From the NCBI RefSeq assembly GCF_025056915.1, contig NZ_JANWVH010000003.1, forward strand, positions 1 through 64,000: a stretch of DNA of 64,000 nt. The letters run 5' to 3'. The notes under the pieces are model-generated. The model ran no database searches, was not told the DNA's origin, and was given only the letters and a program-made list of their open reading frames with translations. Positions 42,331 through 51,592 of the stretch are shown one piece after another; position 1 is the stretch's first letter; each line of letters begins with the position of its first letter. Made by a program: the position numbers and the translations under genes. This DNA is from Meiothermus sp. (GTDB lineage Bacteria; Deinococcota; Deinococci; Deinococcales; Thermaceae).

Positions 42331-43266
42331 CTATGCATTTTGATAGCGACCGATGCGCTCCACGAGCAGGTCGTAAAAGCCCTCTGCGTCAATCTCCAGG
42401 CCCACCTCGCAGTTGGGTTGCTTGCCGGTCACGTGCCAGTAGTCGCAGACCGTGCGCCCGAAGGCCAGCCCCTCGTTGGCCTCGATTTCCACATTGAACA
42501 GGGCGGTCTTGAACAGGTCGGGCCGCAGCAGGTAGGCCACCGCACAGGCATCGTGGATGGGGGCGCCGTCCCACTTGTAGCGCTGGCGGTGGTGTTCGCG
42601 GAAAAACTCGAGCAACTCCGCCGTGAAAGCCCCAACCCGGGTGCCCAGGGCGCGGAAGCGCTCCACCCGGGCCGGGTGGGCCACGGTCTGATGGGTCAGG
42701 TTAAGGCCCATCATGACCAGCGGAACCCCGGCCTCAAAAACAATTTTGGCCGCGTGGGGGTCGCACAGAATGTTAAACTCGGCGCTCGGCGACCAGTTGC
42801 CGATGTCAATGGAGCCGCCCATCAGCACGATTTCCCTGATTTGCGGAACGATGCGGGGCTCCAAGCGCATGGCCAGGGCAATGTTGGTCAGGGCCCCCAC
42901 CGGCACCAGGGTTACCTGGCCGGGGTGCTTGAGCACCTGCCGGATGATGAAATGGACGGCGTGTTCTGGCTCGGCCTGGCCGGTGGGGGTGGGGAGGTGG
43001 GGGCCTTCCAACCCCGAGACCCCGTGGACGGCCTCGGCGCTGATGCGGTTGCGCACCAGGGGGCGGTCGGCGCCGGCGTAAATGGGCACCGTTTTGCCCA
43101 GCAGTTCCCGCACCACCAGGGCATTGCGGGTGGTGCGCTCGAGGCTCACGTTGCCGTAGACGGTGGTGATGCCCAAGACCTCGAGTTCCTCGCTGGCCAG
43201 GGCCAGCATGATGGCGATGGCGTCGTCGTGTCCGGGGTCGCAGTCGAGGATGATTTTGCGCGGCAC
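42331..43266 (-). CDS. Nucleoside hydrolase (ribonucleoside hydrolase family)
   Basis: KIILDCDPGHDDAIAIMLAL; ALTNIALAMRLEP; HDACAVAYLL. Confidence 0.93.
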   Translation of the reverse strand: MPRKIILDCDPGHDDAIAIMLALASEELEVLGITTVYGNVSLERTTRNALVVRELLGKTVPIYAGADRPLVRNRISAEAVHGVSGLEGPHLPTPTGQAEPEHAVHFIIRQVLKHPGQVTLVPVGALTNIALAMRLEPRIVPQIREIVLMGGSIDIGNWSPSAEFNILCDPHAAKIVFEAGVPLVMMGLNLTHQTVAHPARVERFRALGTRVGAFTAELLEFFREHHRQRYKWDGAPIHDACAVAYLLRPDLFKTALFNVEIEANEGLAFGRTVCDYWHVTGKQPNCEVGLEIDAEGFYDLLVERIGRYQNA

Positions 43267-43345
43267 GACCCACAGCTTACCGCAAAAAACCGGTTGTGCA
43301 GCGTTGGGGGGGGGTAGCCGGTGGCCCAAAGTGTACAATCGCTTC

Positions 43346-44362
43346 ATGCGCAGGTGGATTGGCCTGTGGGCGCTGGCCTGGGGCCTGGCCGGTTGCACCG
43401 AGCCTTCGCCGGTGGGCTTGGGCGGGTGGGAATCGGTGCAGACCCTTTATCGGGATGCATTTTTGCTAAGGGAGAAAGTCGCGTACCGCAGCGGGGGCCT
43501 GAAGGTTTTCGGGCAGGTGTGCCGCCCCAACCGCCAGGGACAGTTTCCCATCGTGCTCTGGAACCACGGGGGCTTTGAGGGTCTCCAGGTAGAGGATGAG
43601 AATCTTTGTCAGAACCTGGCTCTTTTGGGGTATGTGGTCTTGATGTCTTCCTATCGCGGCGAGGATGGTTCCGAGGGGGCCATTGAGGTCTGCCAGGGCG
43701 AGGTGGACGATGTATTGGAGATGCTGGCCATTGGGCGCACCATGCCCTACGCCAATCCCAGCCGGGTGGCGGTAGCAGGGGGTTCGCACGGGGGCTGCAT
43801 TGCCCTGCGGGCGGTGCAGAAGGGTGCGCCAGCCCAGGTTTTAATTGATATTTTCGGGCCTACCGACTGGGCCACGGAGTACCGCCAACTGGAGCAACTG
43901 GCCGCCTCCAGCGACCCGCTCAAGAAGCAGCTGGCCCAGCAACTCGGCGACATCATTCGCAGCCGCCTTGGCGGCACGCCGGCCCAGGTGCCCGGGCGCT
44001 ACCGGGAGCGCTCCCCCGTGGCTGATGCGGCCAGCCTGCGCAACTGGCCCGGTTCGGTTCTGGTGGTGCACGGGGCTTTGGACTGGGTGGTGCCGCCGGA
44101 ACAGTCCTGTAATCTGGCCCAAGCGGTGGGGGGGTTCACCCACTTCCGAATTACCCGCACCGGTGCCACCTCGAGCACCGCGCCTGCCGGGTGCGCGGGG
44201 GCGGGGCTGAGCTGGAGCGGGGGTGAGGTGCCCAGGGGGCAGTGGGCGGGAAGGCGCTACCTGCTGGTCTACGACGAGTTCGGCCACGGCGACGGCGAGC
44301 AGGCCGGTCTGGCTGTGCTGGATGCGCTCAACTATCTGGGTAGCAAATTCCCGGCCAACTGA
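43346..44362 (+). CDS. Alpha/beta hydrolase / prolyl-oligopeptidase-like lipoprotein
   Basis: Lipobox AWGLAGC; VAVAGGSHGGCIALRAV; leaderless TACAAT-N6-ATG. Confidence 0.85.
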   Translation: MRRWIGLWALAWGLAGCTEPSPVGLGGWESVQTLYRDAFLLREKVAYRSGGLKVFGQVCRPNRQGQFPIVLWNHGGFEGLQVEDENLCQNLALLGYVVLMSSYRGEDGSEGAIEVCQGEVDDVLEMLAIGRTMPYANPSRVAVAGGSHGGCIALRAVQKGAPAQVLIDIFGPTDWATEYRQLEQLAASSDPLKKQLAQQLGDIIRSRLGGTPAQVPGRYRERSPVADAASLRNWPGSVLVVHGALDWVVPPEQSCNLAQAVGGFTHFRITRTGATSSTAPAGCAGAGLSWSGGEVPRGQWAGRRYLLVYDEFGHGDGEQAGLAVLDALNYLGSKFPAN

Positions 44363-44403
44363 TGGGCAAGGGCGGGCTGAGTGCAGTACGGTACAATTGC
44401 TTC

Positions 44404-44667
44404 ATGCTCGAGGTCAAAGAGGCGGTCAAAATCGCCACCGAATACATCCAGACCCTGTTTAGCGAAAAGCAGATTCCCGAGCTGCGGCTCGAGGAGGTCG
44501 AACTCTCGCCCGACAACCAGTTCTGGGAGGTGACCCTCTCCTTTGTGGTGCGCGAACCCACCGCCTACCTGAGCTTAGGCGATGCGGCCCGCACCCGCGA
44601 GTACAAGATTTTCCGCATCAACGCCGAGACCGGACAGGTGCAGAGCATGAAGATTCGCAAGGTTTAG
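44404..44667 (+). CDS. Small hypothetical protein
   Basis: ORF MLEVKEAVKIATEYIQTLF..; leaderless TACAAT-N6-ATG; stop codon overlaps repeat D. Confidence 0.75.
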   Translation: MLEVKEAVKIATEYIQTLFSEKQIPELRLEEVELSPDNQFWEVTLSFVVREPTAYLSLGDAARTREYKIFRINAETGQVQSMKIRKV

Positions 44668-44769
44668 AGCGCTCTTCGCACATTTAGAGCCTTTCGACTA
44701 TAAGAAAGCTTTGTCCTGGACAAAAGAGTGGCCGTCTGGATGGGCGGCCACGTCCGTGAAGGGCGCGAT
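44666..44769 (+). repeat. Dispersed hairpin repeat, copy D (internally deleted)
   Basis: AGAGCGCTCTTCGCACATTTAGAGCC..TTTGTCCTGGACAAA..GTGGCCGTCTGGATGGGCGGCCAC..GTGAAGGGCGCGATA. Confidence 0.92.
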
Positions 44770-44840
44770 AGGCCCCCGGCTTTGCGGGCGTTTTGACCCA
44801 CGGCTATCGGCTTTGGGCCATCAGCGATACACTGGCTTGC

Positions 44841-45941
44841 ATGCGACCGGCCTGGCTGGAAGTTAATTTCGATTCCCTGGCCCACAACTTCCATCTCTTG
44901 CGCAGAAGCGCAGGAAACGTGGCATTGATTGGGGTGGTCAAGGCCAACGCCTACGGCCACGGGGCGGTTGAGGTGGGCAAGGAGCTGCTGCGCCTGGGGG
45001 CCTGGGGGCTGGCCGTGGCCACTACCGAGGAAGCCCGCGAGCTTCGGAAGGCCGGCATTGTGGCCCGCATTTTGTTGATGGGGAGCCTGCACCCCCAGCA
45101 AGCCAGGGAAGTGCTCGAGCTCGACCTGATTCCTTCGATTTCGACCCTCGAGAGCGCCCAGGCCCTCAACGCGCTGGGCAAAAACGTGGCGGTGCACCTC
45201 GAGTTCGATACCGGCATGGGCCGGGTGGGTTTCCAGCCCGAGGAAGCACCCCTGGTCAAGGAACGCTTCGCCTGCTTCGAAAACCTGCTCATTCAGGGCA
45301 TCTACTCGCACTTTGCCGATGCCGAGGAGGATGAACCCTGGACCAGGGAACAAATCGGCCAGTTTCAGCGGGTGCAGCAGGTTTTTGGGCCAGGCTACTT
45401 TTACCACCTGTGCAACACCGCCGGAACCGTCAACTATGGTGAGTATGGCCTCAGTGCGGTGCGGCCCGGGATCGGCTTGTACGGCCTGCTGCCCAACCTG
45501 GGCCTGCGCCCCATTGCCCGCCTGCTGGCCAAACCCACCCAGGTCAAGGAACTTCCGCCGGGGCGCAGAATCGGCTACAGCGGCCTGTACACCACCCAGG
45601 GCCGCGAGTGGATTGCCACCCTGCCGGTGGGGTATGCCGATGGCATGCCCCGGCTGGTATTCAACCGGGCTACGGTTCGTTTTTACCCAGAGCGCGGAGC
45701 CCCCTGCATCTGTCCGGTGGTGGGGCGGGTCTCGATGGACCAGATTACGGTGAAGATTCCCGCGCCGGTGGGGCTCGATCAGGTGTTCGAAGTGGTCACC
45801 CCCGACTTTAGCCCCACCAGCAGCCTGTGGGGCTGGGCCGAGCTGACCGGCACCGTGAGCTACGAACCGGCGGTGCGGCTTTCGCCCCGGTTGCCCAGGG
45901 TCTATGTGCGCGATGGGGTTGAGGTCACGCGGGTAGAGTAG
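44841..45941 (+). CDS. alr: Alanine racemase
   Basis: RPAWLEVNFDSLAHNFHLLRRSAG..GVVKANAYGHGAVEVGKELL; VSMDQITVKI. Confidence 0.96.
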   Translation: MRPAWLEVNFDSLAHNFHLLRRSAGNVALIGVVKANAYGHGAVEVGKELLRLGAWGLAVATTEEARELRKAGIVARILLMGSLHPQQAREVLELDLIPSISTLESAQALNALGKNVAVHLEFDTGMGRVGFQPEEAPLVKERFACFENLLIQGIYSHFADAEEDEPWTREQIGQFQRVQQVFGPGYFYHLCNTAGTVNYGEYGLSAVRPGIGLYGLLPNLGLRPIARLLAKPTQVKELPPGRRIGYSGLYTTQGREWIATLPVGYADGMPRLVFNRATVRFYPERGAPCICPVVGRVSMDQITVKIPAPVGLDQVFEVVTPDFSPTSSLWGWAELTGTVSYEPAVRLSPRLPRVYVRDGVEVTRVE

Positions 45942-46013
45942 AGGTTTTTGAAGGGTTGAGCGAAACCACTTTTGCTTTTTGATACTGTGGGGAAAATCAG
46001 ATATGTGGTTGCG

Positions 46014-46334
46014 ATGAAAGCCATCAAGCTGTTTCAGGGGTATCTATGGCACCCCAAAGACCTGGCCTTCGACCCCCGCGAGGCCCTTCCCCGCCAGCTC
46101 GGGGCGGTGCATGTGCTCATAGACAAAGTGCGGGCCCCCATGACCTTCTTTGAGGATGGCACCCCCACCGAGACCCAGCAGTTCTACCAGGTGACGCTGC
46201 TGGTGCGAACCGAGCAGGAACCGGCCTCGCTGAAACCCCTGGCCGAGTCGGTGAGCCGGGAACTCGGGCCTTACCTCGAGGCCACCCCAAAGGAGGTAGG
46301 CTGGCAACTGCTGGAAGATTTGCGGCCCATCTGA
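46014..46334 (+). CDS. Small hypothetical protein
   Basis: ORF MKAIKLFQGYLWHPKDLAFDPREALPRQLG..; no clear family. Confidence 0.65.
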   Translation: MKAIKLFQGYLWHPKDLAFDPREALPRQLGAVHVLIDKVRAPMTFFEDGTPTETQQFYQVTLLVRTEQEPASLKPLAESVSRELGPYLEATPKEVGWQLLEDLRPI

Positions 46335-46684
46335 GGTTGGGTAGTTGGTGAAGCCAGTGCTTTCGCTGTTCCGCTCATCCGTCGTGCTGCGGAAAACTGA
46401 AGTTGAAGGTCGCAAGCCCTGCCAGCCGATAGCGGACGGTTTACAGTCGGTAGCCCAACGAGCGCAAGCAAGCCTTGACGGTTAACTGTGGCTTGCCCAC
46501 TCGAAAAGCCCTTTGTGAGCTTAAGAAGCATTGCAGATTCACCCAACCCTGATTGAGGCAGTAGTTTCAAGATTTCCTGTCCCGATGAACGAAATCTGGC
46601 CAAAAAGCTCAAAGTTGGCTTAAGGTCTCCTCATGCAACAAGGGGGGGCCGCCCTCTTAGACTATCGGGGCGGGTGTTTGAGCA

Positions 46685-48100
46685 ATGAACAAAAACTTTA
46701 GCCGAGTTTTCCTGGCCCTGGGCTTTGCCGTACTCCTGACGGCTTGTAGCAGCCTCGAGGCCCCAGTCCCCACCCCGCCCACCCCAACCCCTACCCCAAC
46801 ACCCCCCCCTTCGCCCGCCCCCACCCCAACCCCGCCTGCAGGCAAGACCATTACCTATCAGTCCAGCAACGAAAACTTCCTCAATCCCGAGCGTGGCTTT
46901 TATGTCAGCATTCCCCTCACCGAGGAGACCAACCTGAGCTGGGTCAAGCCCCAACACCAGGTGACGGTGGTGCACTCGTATGTGCGGCTCGATGCCTACC
47001 GCACCTCACCGGTGCCCCAAACCTATATTGCGCAGGTGACGCGGGGTCTCGAGGCGGCCCGGCGGGCTGGGCTCAAGGTGGTGCTCCGCTTTGCCTACAA
47101 CTTCGGCTTCGAGGCCGATGCGCCCCTGGACTGGGTGCTGCGCCATATCGAGCAGTTCCAGCCCGTGTTGCGCGACTACAAGGACGTCATCCTGGTGCTT
47201 CAGGCCGGCTTTATTGGGGCCTGGGGCGAGTGGCATGCGTCCACCAACGGCCTGACCTCGCTGGCCAACAAGCGAACCATTCTCAACGCACTGCTGGCCG
47301 CGACGCCCACCGACCGCATGGTGCAGTTGCGCTACCCCGGCGATCTGCTGGCCCTTTACCCTACACCGGTGGATAGCAGTACCGCCTACAGCGGGAGCAA
47401 CCAGGCCCGCGTGGGCCACCACAACGACTGCTTTTTGTCGGGCCCCGACGACACCGGCACCTACAACCCCATCAGCCAGAAAAGCGCCATGCAAAGCTAT
47501 CTGGATCGCATGACCGAGTTTACCGCGGTGGGTGGGGAAACCTGCCAGGTCAATCCCTCGCAGCACCGCACCGACTGCTCCACGGCCCTGGCCGAGATGC
47601 GTCGCTTCCGCTGGAGCTACCTCAACCTGACCTTCTACCGCCCCGCCATAGACCGCTGGCGGGCCGAGGGCTGCTTCGACGAGATTGCCCGACGCTTGGG
47701 CTACCGCTTCCGCCTGGTGCGGGCCGTGGTTCCCGAGCAGGTGAGCCGCAGTGGGCGCTTGCAGATGAGCCTCGAGATTGCCAACGAGGGCTTCGCCACC
47801 CCCTTCAACCCCCGCCCGGTGCAGCTGGTGTTGCGGGCCCGGGGTACCCAGACCGTCTATACGGTGGCGGTGGACAGCGATCCCCGCCGCTGGACGGCTG
47901 GGCAGACCACCACCGTCACAGTGGATGCGGCCCTGCCCGCCAACCTGCCTGCCGGGGACTACGACCTGCTGCTGCACCTGCCCGATGCTGTGAGCGGACT
48001 CTCGAGCCGCCCCGAGTATGCCATCCGGCTGGCCAACCAGAACACCTGGGAAGCCAGCACCGGCTACAACAACCTGCAAACCATCCTGAGAGTTGAATAG
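46685..48100 (+). CDS. DUF4832/DUF4874-like lipoprotein
   Basis: Lipobox LLTAC; Pro/Thr linker; NFLNPERGFYVSIPL..VVLRFAYNFG..QAGFIGAWGEWHAS. Confidence 0.85.
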   Translation: MNKNFSRVFLALGFAVLLTACSSLEAPVPTPPTPTPTPTPPPSPAPTPTPPAGKTITYQSSNENFLNPERGFYVSIPLTEETNLSWVKPQHQVTVVHSYVRLDAYRTSPVPQTYIAQVTRGLEAARRAGLKVVLRFAYNFGFEADAPLDWVLRHIEQFQPVLRDYKDVILVLQAGFIGAWGEWHASTNGLTSLANKRTILNALLAATPTDRMVQLRYPGDLLALYPTPVDSSTAYSGSNQARVGHHNDCFLSGPDDTGTYNPISQKSAMQSYLDRMTEFTAVGGETCQVNPSQHRTDCSTALAEMRRFRWSYLNLTFYRPAIDRWRAEGCFDEIARRLGYRFRLVRAVVPEQVSRSGRLQMSLEIANEGFATPFNPRPVQLVLRARGTQTVYTVAVDSDPRRWTAGQTTTVTVDAALPANLPAGDYDLLLHLPDAVSGLSSRPEYAIRLANQNTWEASTGYNNLQTILRVE

Positions 48101-48368
48101 GGATATCGAGAATTCCGGAACCTTCCAGGCGCACATTGGCACGGGTGCCCTGGTCTGAAAGAAAAGCACCGTTTCCGGCTTTGCCTGTGACCCAAGCGAG
48201 CCTGCTGCCCTCAGGCAGCGCCGAGCGTGCCGTTCGGATTGCGGCAGCATGGGCTTGACCCTGGCTTTTGTGGTTGTGCATGGGGATGAGGTCTTCGGCC
48301 TTGTGGGCTGCCCGAAAGAGGTGGCCTGGCAGACCCGCCACCATCCCCGGCGGGCCGCAGCATGAGCT

Positions 48369-48557
48369 ATCGCGACAGACGTGGCCGCCCACGAAAACGA
48401 GAAGGGACAAAGAGACACGCCTCACCGAGGTGAGGCACGCTTGTCTGCGTTGCGTCTGGCCCGAGACGCATGTTTTCGAGTTTCCAGGCGGCCACTGTTC
48501 GGTTCAGAACCAGGCTTTCTCGAACTCGAATGGCTCCTAATATGTGAAGAGCGCTCT
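48369..48557 (-). repeat. Dispersed hairpin repeat, copy E (near full length)
   Basis: ATCGCGACAGACGTGGCCGCC..GGTGAGGCACGC..GGCCACTGTTCGGTTCAGAACC..GTGAAGAGCGCTCT. Confidence 0.93.
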
Positions 48558-48562
48558 AAATT

Positions 48563-49099
48563 TCAGGCTGTTTGCAGGATGGGAATCTCGGATAAAGCCG
48601 TGAGGGGGAGCTTGCTGGTGCCCTGGTGGAAGGCTGCCAGGCGGGCGACCACGTTGGCCCCCGCTTTTTTGGCCACTTTTTCCAGGGCCATCATGGTTCC
48701 CCCGGACGAGACCACATCAAAGATCAGGGCTACGTTGTGCCCCAGCAGCTTTTCAGCCATGCGGCTATCCAGCCAGAGGGTCTCGGTCACGCCCAGCGTC
48801 AGCGATTCCACCTCCTGGATGATGGGGTCTTGCATGTAGGGTCGGCGTTTGCGACGCACCACCACGTAAGGTTTGCCAGAGATGGCGCTCATGGCATGGG
48901 CCAGCACAATGGGGGAGGTCTCGAGGGTCAGCAGGGTATCGGTCTCGGGGGGCAGGTGCTTGACCAGGGCCTCCGCCGCAGCCTGCACCAGCTCCACATC
49001 GCCCATAATCTCGACCAGGGGGATATGCACGCCGGGCAGGGTCTCGACCACCGGTACGTGACGGGTTATTTTTCCAATCGTGATGGGATAGGTTTCCAT
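48563..49099 (-). CDS. Phosphoribosyltransferase-like protein with degenerate PRPP loop
   Basis: Paralog of next gene; VALIFDVVSSGGTMMAL. Confidence 0.85.
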   Translation of the reverse strand: METYPITIGKITRHVPVVETLPGVHIPLVEIMGDVELVQAAAEALVKHLPPETDTLLTLETSPIVLAHAMSAISGKPYVVVRRKRRPYMQDPIIQEVESLTLGVTETLWLDSRMAEKLLGHNVALIFDVVSSGGTMMALEKVAKKAGANVVARLAAFHQGTSKLPLTALSEIPILQTA

Positions 49100-49258
49100 A
49101 GGTTTGCGCTCCTTGTTACACCAAGGCCATAGCTTATTCGAACACCATGAGTATACGTGTGAATGGGCTTGTACAGGGGTTATCCGACCCTCTTGCGCTT
49201 CCGCCAGACCTCAGCTGGCCGGAAGGGAAGCCAGCCCTGGTATCTCGGTTCCAGCCAA

Positions 49259-49795
49259 TCAGTCAGGTTTGAACAGGGGCAGGTGCCCCAGTGCAATCAC
49301 ATCGTCTCGAGGGGAACCCTCGGTGAATACCGCCATCACCGCCCCCACCACCCCGCCCACGTCGGTGATGAGGTCGGACAGGCCCTTCAGGGTGCTACCC
49401 GTCGAAACCACGTCGTCTACAATGGCGACCTTCTTGCCTTTGAGCAGCGGGACGTCGGTGCCGTCCAGTACCAAAAGCTGCGGCTTCCCGGTGGTGATGG
49501 AGATGACCGTGCGGGAAACAGGGTTAATCATGTAGGGTTTCTCGGTCTTGCGGGCGACCACGTAGGGCCTGCCGGTCAAGCGTGAGAGCGCATGGGCCAG
49601 CGGCACCGCCTTGACCTCGGGCGTGACCAGGGTGTCAATATCGGCGGGCATGCGCTGGGCCAGGGCGGCTGCGGCCTCTTCGACCACCTCGGTATCGCCC
49701 AGCATATTGAAGAGGGCCACCGAGACCTCCGGGCCCACCTGAACCACCGGCAGCTCCCGATGAACGCCGGCAATCTTCACGGGATATGTTCTCAC
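49259..49795 (-). CDS. Phosphoribosyltransferase (adenine/xanthine PRT-like)
   Basis: [21 protein letters not shown]-binding motif; [15 protein letters not shown]. Confidence 0.9.
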   Translation of the reverse strand: MRTYPVKIAGVHRELPVVQVGPEVSVALFNMLGDTEVVEEAAAALAQRMPADIDTLVTPEVKAVPLAHALSRLTGRPYVVARKTEKPYMINPVSRTVISITTGKPQLLVLDGTDVPLLKGKKVAIVDDVVSTGSTLKGLSDLITDVGGVVGAVMAVFTEGSPRDDVIALGHLPLFKPD

Positions 49796-49877
49796 GCCCC
49801 CTAGTTTATCGGGTTCGGGGCCCTGCGGACAGGGGAACTTTCAGGCCGACCTCAGCCAGGCCGCGTATACTCAGGGC

Positions 49878-50309
49878 ATGGTGCCTGCTCGCATCGAAGG
49901 CATGGGGGTTGACCCCGGCAACGGCAACCTGATTGTAATGCTCAGGGCCGAAAACAACCTGTTTTTACCGGTGGTCATCGGGGCCTTGGAGACGCAGAAC
50001 ATCATGATTCACCTCTCCGGTGAAAAGCCCCCCCGACCTCTGGGGCCCGACCTTTTCTACAACACCCTGGAACTGCTCGGTGTGAAGGTGCTGCGCCTGG
50101 AAATTGTCGAGCTCAAAGAGGGCACCTTCTACGGGCGGCTGGTGCTGGAACAACGCGGTCTGGAGTACGAGATTGACTGCCGCCCCTCCGACGGCATGGC
50201 CCTGGCGATCCGGGCCAATGCCCCCATTCTGATTGCCGAGGATGTGCTCAAGGTGGCCGGCGTCAGCGAGGCGCAGATCAACCGGCAGGGCGGAACTCCC
50301 AAAGCCTAG
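49878..50309 (+). CDS. Bifunctional nuclease family protein (DUF151)
   Basis: LPVVIGALETQNIMIHLSGEKPPRPLGPDLFYNTLELLG; CRPSDGMALAIRANAPILIAEDVL. Confidence 0.93.
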   Translation: MVPARIEGMGVDPGNGNLIVMLRAENNLFLPVVIGALETQNIMIHLSGEKPPRPLGPDLFYNTLELLGVKVLRLEIVELKEGTFYGRLVLEQRGLEYEIDCRPSDGMALAIRANAPILIAEDVLKVAGVSEAQINRQGGTPKA

Positions 50310-50323
50310 CGCCCGGAGGCCAG

Positions 50324-51088
50324 ATGCGCAAACTTCTTGGGTGGCTGGTTTTTGGCCTTTGCCTGAGCGCCGCTGCCCAGCGGGTAGCGGTCATTGGCGA
50401 CTGGGGTGCGGAAAGCCCGCACCGGCCCCTGGTGGCTGCGGCCCTGCGCGAACAACATCAGCAGAGCGCGCTGGACGCTTTGCTTACGGTGGGCGATAAC
50501 TTTTACCCGCGGGGGGAGCCCATCCTGAAATATCTCCAGGACTTACCCCCGGTTCGCATCTTCCCGGCTTTTGGCAACCACGACGCACCGGCCCTGCAGA
50601 AGCAGCTCGAGCTTTTCAAGGTCAAGCAACCTTACTACACCGTCCGGCTGGGGAGCGTTGAAGTGTTTGTGCTGTACTCAGAGGACTTCGGCCTGGCCCA
50701 GCGGCGCTGGCTCGAGGCTGCCCTGAAAGCCTCCGGGGCACCCTGGAAGATTGTTGCGCTGCACCGTCCCCTCTATTCCTCCGGGCCGCATGGGGGTGCC
50801 CGCAGCCTGCGACAGGCCCTCGAGCCCCTTTTCACCCGGTACCGCGTATCGCTGGTGCTATCCGGCCACGAGCATAGCTACGAGCGGCTCGAGGCCCGGG
50901 GCATCGTCCATATTGTCACGGGCGGTGGCGGTGCCTGGTTGCGCGGGTTTGTCAGCGTGCGACCAGAGAGCAAAGTACGGCTCAAAAGCCCCCACTTCCT
51001 CATCCTGGAAGCCAGCGCAGAACGGCTGAGGGTGGTGGCCTACAACGAAAAAAACACCGTGATTGACCAGGTGCAGCTCGGGCAATAG
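50324..51088 (+). CDS. Metallophosphoesterase (acid phosphatase-like), secreted
   Basis: VIGDWGAESPH, VGDNFYPRG, FGNHD, LVLSGHEHSYER. Confidence 0.92.
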   Translation: MRKLLGWLVFGLCLSAAAQRVAVIGDWGAESPHRPLVAAALREQHQQSALDALLTVGDNFYPRGEPILKYLQDLPPVRIFPAFGNHDAPALQKQLELFKVKQPYYTVRLGSVEVFVLYSEDFGLAQRRWLEAALKASGAPWKIVALHRPLYSSGPHGGARSLRQALEPLFTRYRVSLVLSGHEHSYERLEARGIVHIVTGGGGAWLRGFVSVRPESKVRLKSPHFLILEASAERLRVVAYNEKNTVIDQVQLGQ

Positions 51089-51227
51089 AACGACCGGGCG
51101 CAGGTCTCAACCCGGCGATTGCTTTAGGGGGTGTTCGGTTTGCGCCCCTGAAGAGACCGCCGAATTCTTCAATTGCAGGCGGTCAAATGGGCTTTATCCG
51201 CACGGGTGTCGTGTTTGGCTAAACAAA

Positions 51228-51257
51228 CAGGGCGCTACTTCCACGAGTAGCGCCCTG
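51228..51257 (-). terminator. Hairpin terminator for tRNA-Ile
   Basis: CAGGGCGCTACT-TCCACG-AGTAGCGCCCTG; minus-strand tail TTTGTTT. Confidence 0.7.
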
Positions 51258-51261
51258 GACT

Positions 51262-51338
51262 TGGTGGGCGATCCGGGACTCGAACCCGGGACCTCACGCT
51301 TATCAGGCGTGTGCTCTAACCAGCTGAGCTAACCGCCC
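51262..51338 (-). tRNA. tRNA-Ile(GAT)
   Basis: Minus strand GGGCGGTTAGCTCAGCTGGTTAGAGCACACGCCTGATAAGCG..TTCGAGTCCCGGATCGCCCACCA. Confidence 0.96.
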
Positions 51339-51460
51339 CCGCAGCGAGTAATGAGTATAGCGGTGGCCTGGCGGGAGGTCAAGCCAACGTGTTGACGATT
51401 CGGCCCCGGGTCGCTAGACTTGACTGTGCGCCTGCGGCCCTGGCCCAGGTTCCACAGTTT

Positions 51461-51537
51461 CGAGGCGTAGCGCAGCCTGGTAGCGCACACCTTTGGGGTG
51501 GGTGTGGTCGGAGGTTCAAATCCTCTCGCCTCGACCA
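51461..51537 (+). tRNA. tRNA-Pro(TGG)
   Basis: CGAGGCGTAGCGCAGCCTGGTAGCGCACACCTTTGGGGTGGGTGT..GGTTCAAATCCTCTCGCCTCGACCA. Confidence 0.95.
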
Positions 51538-51546
51538 GAATCAGCG

Positions 51547-51592
51547 CCGTTCGGGAAAGACTCCAAACCGAGTCCAACCCGAACGGTTTTTT
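51547..51592 (+). terminator. Intrinsic terminator of tRNA-Pro
   Basis: CCGTTCGGG ... nested GACTC/GAGTC ... CCCGAACGG-TTTTTT. Confidence 0.85.

Noticed and set aside
46760-46845. C-rich tandem-like stretch in the DUF4832 gene
   Set aside because: Encodes a Pro/Thr linker (PTPPTPTPTPTPPPSPAPTPTPP) after the lipobox, common in surface lipoproteins
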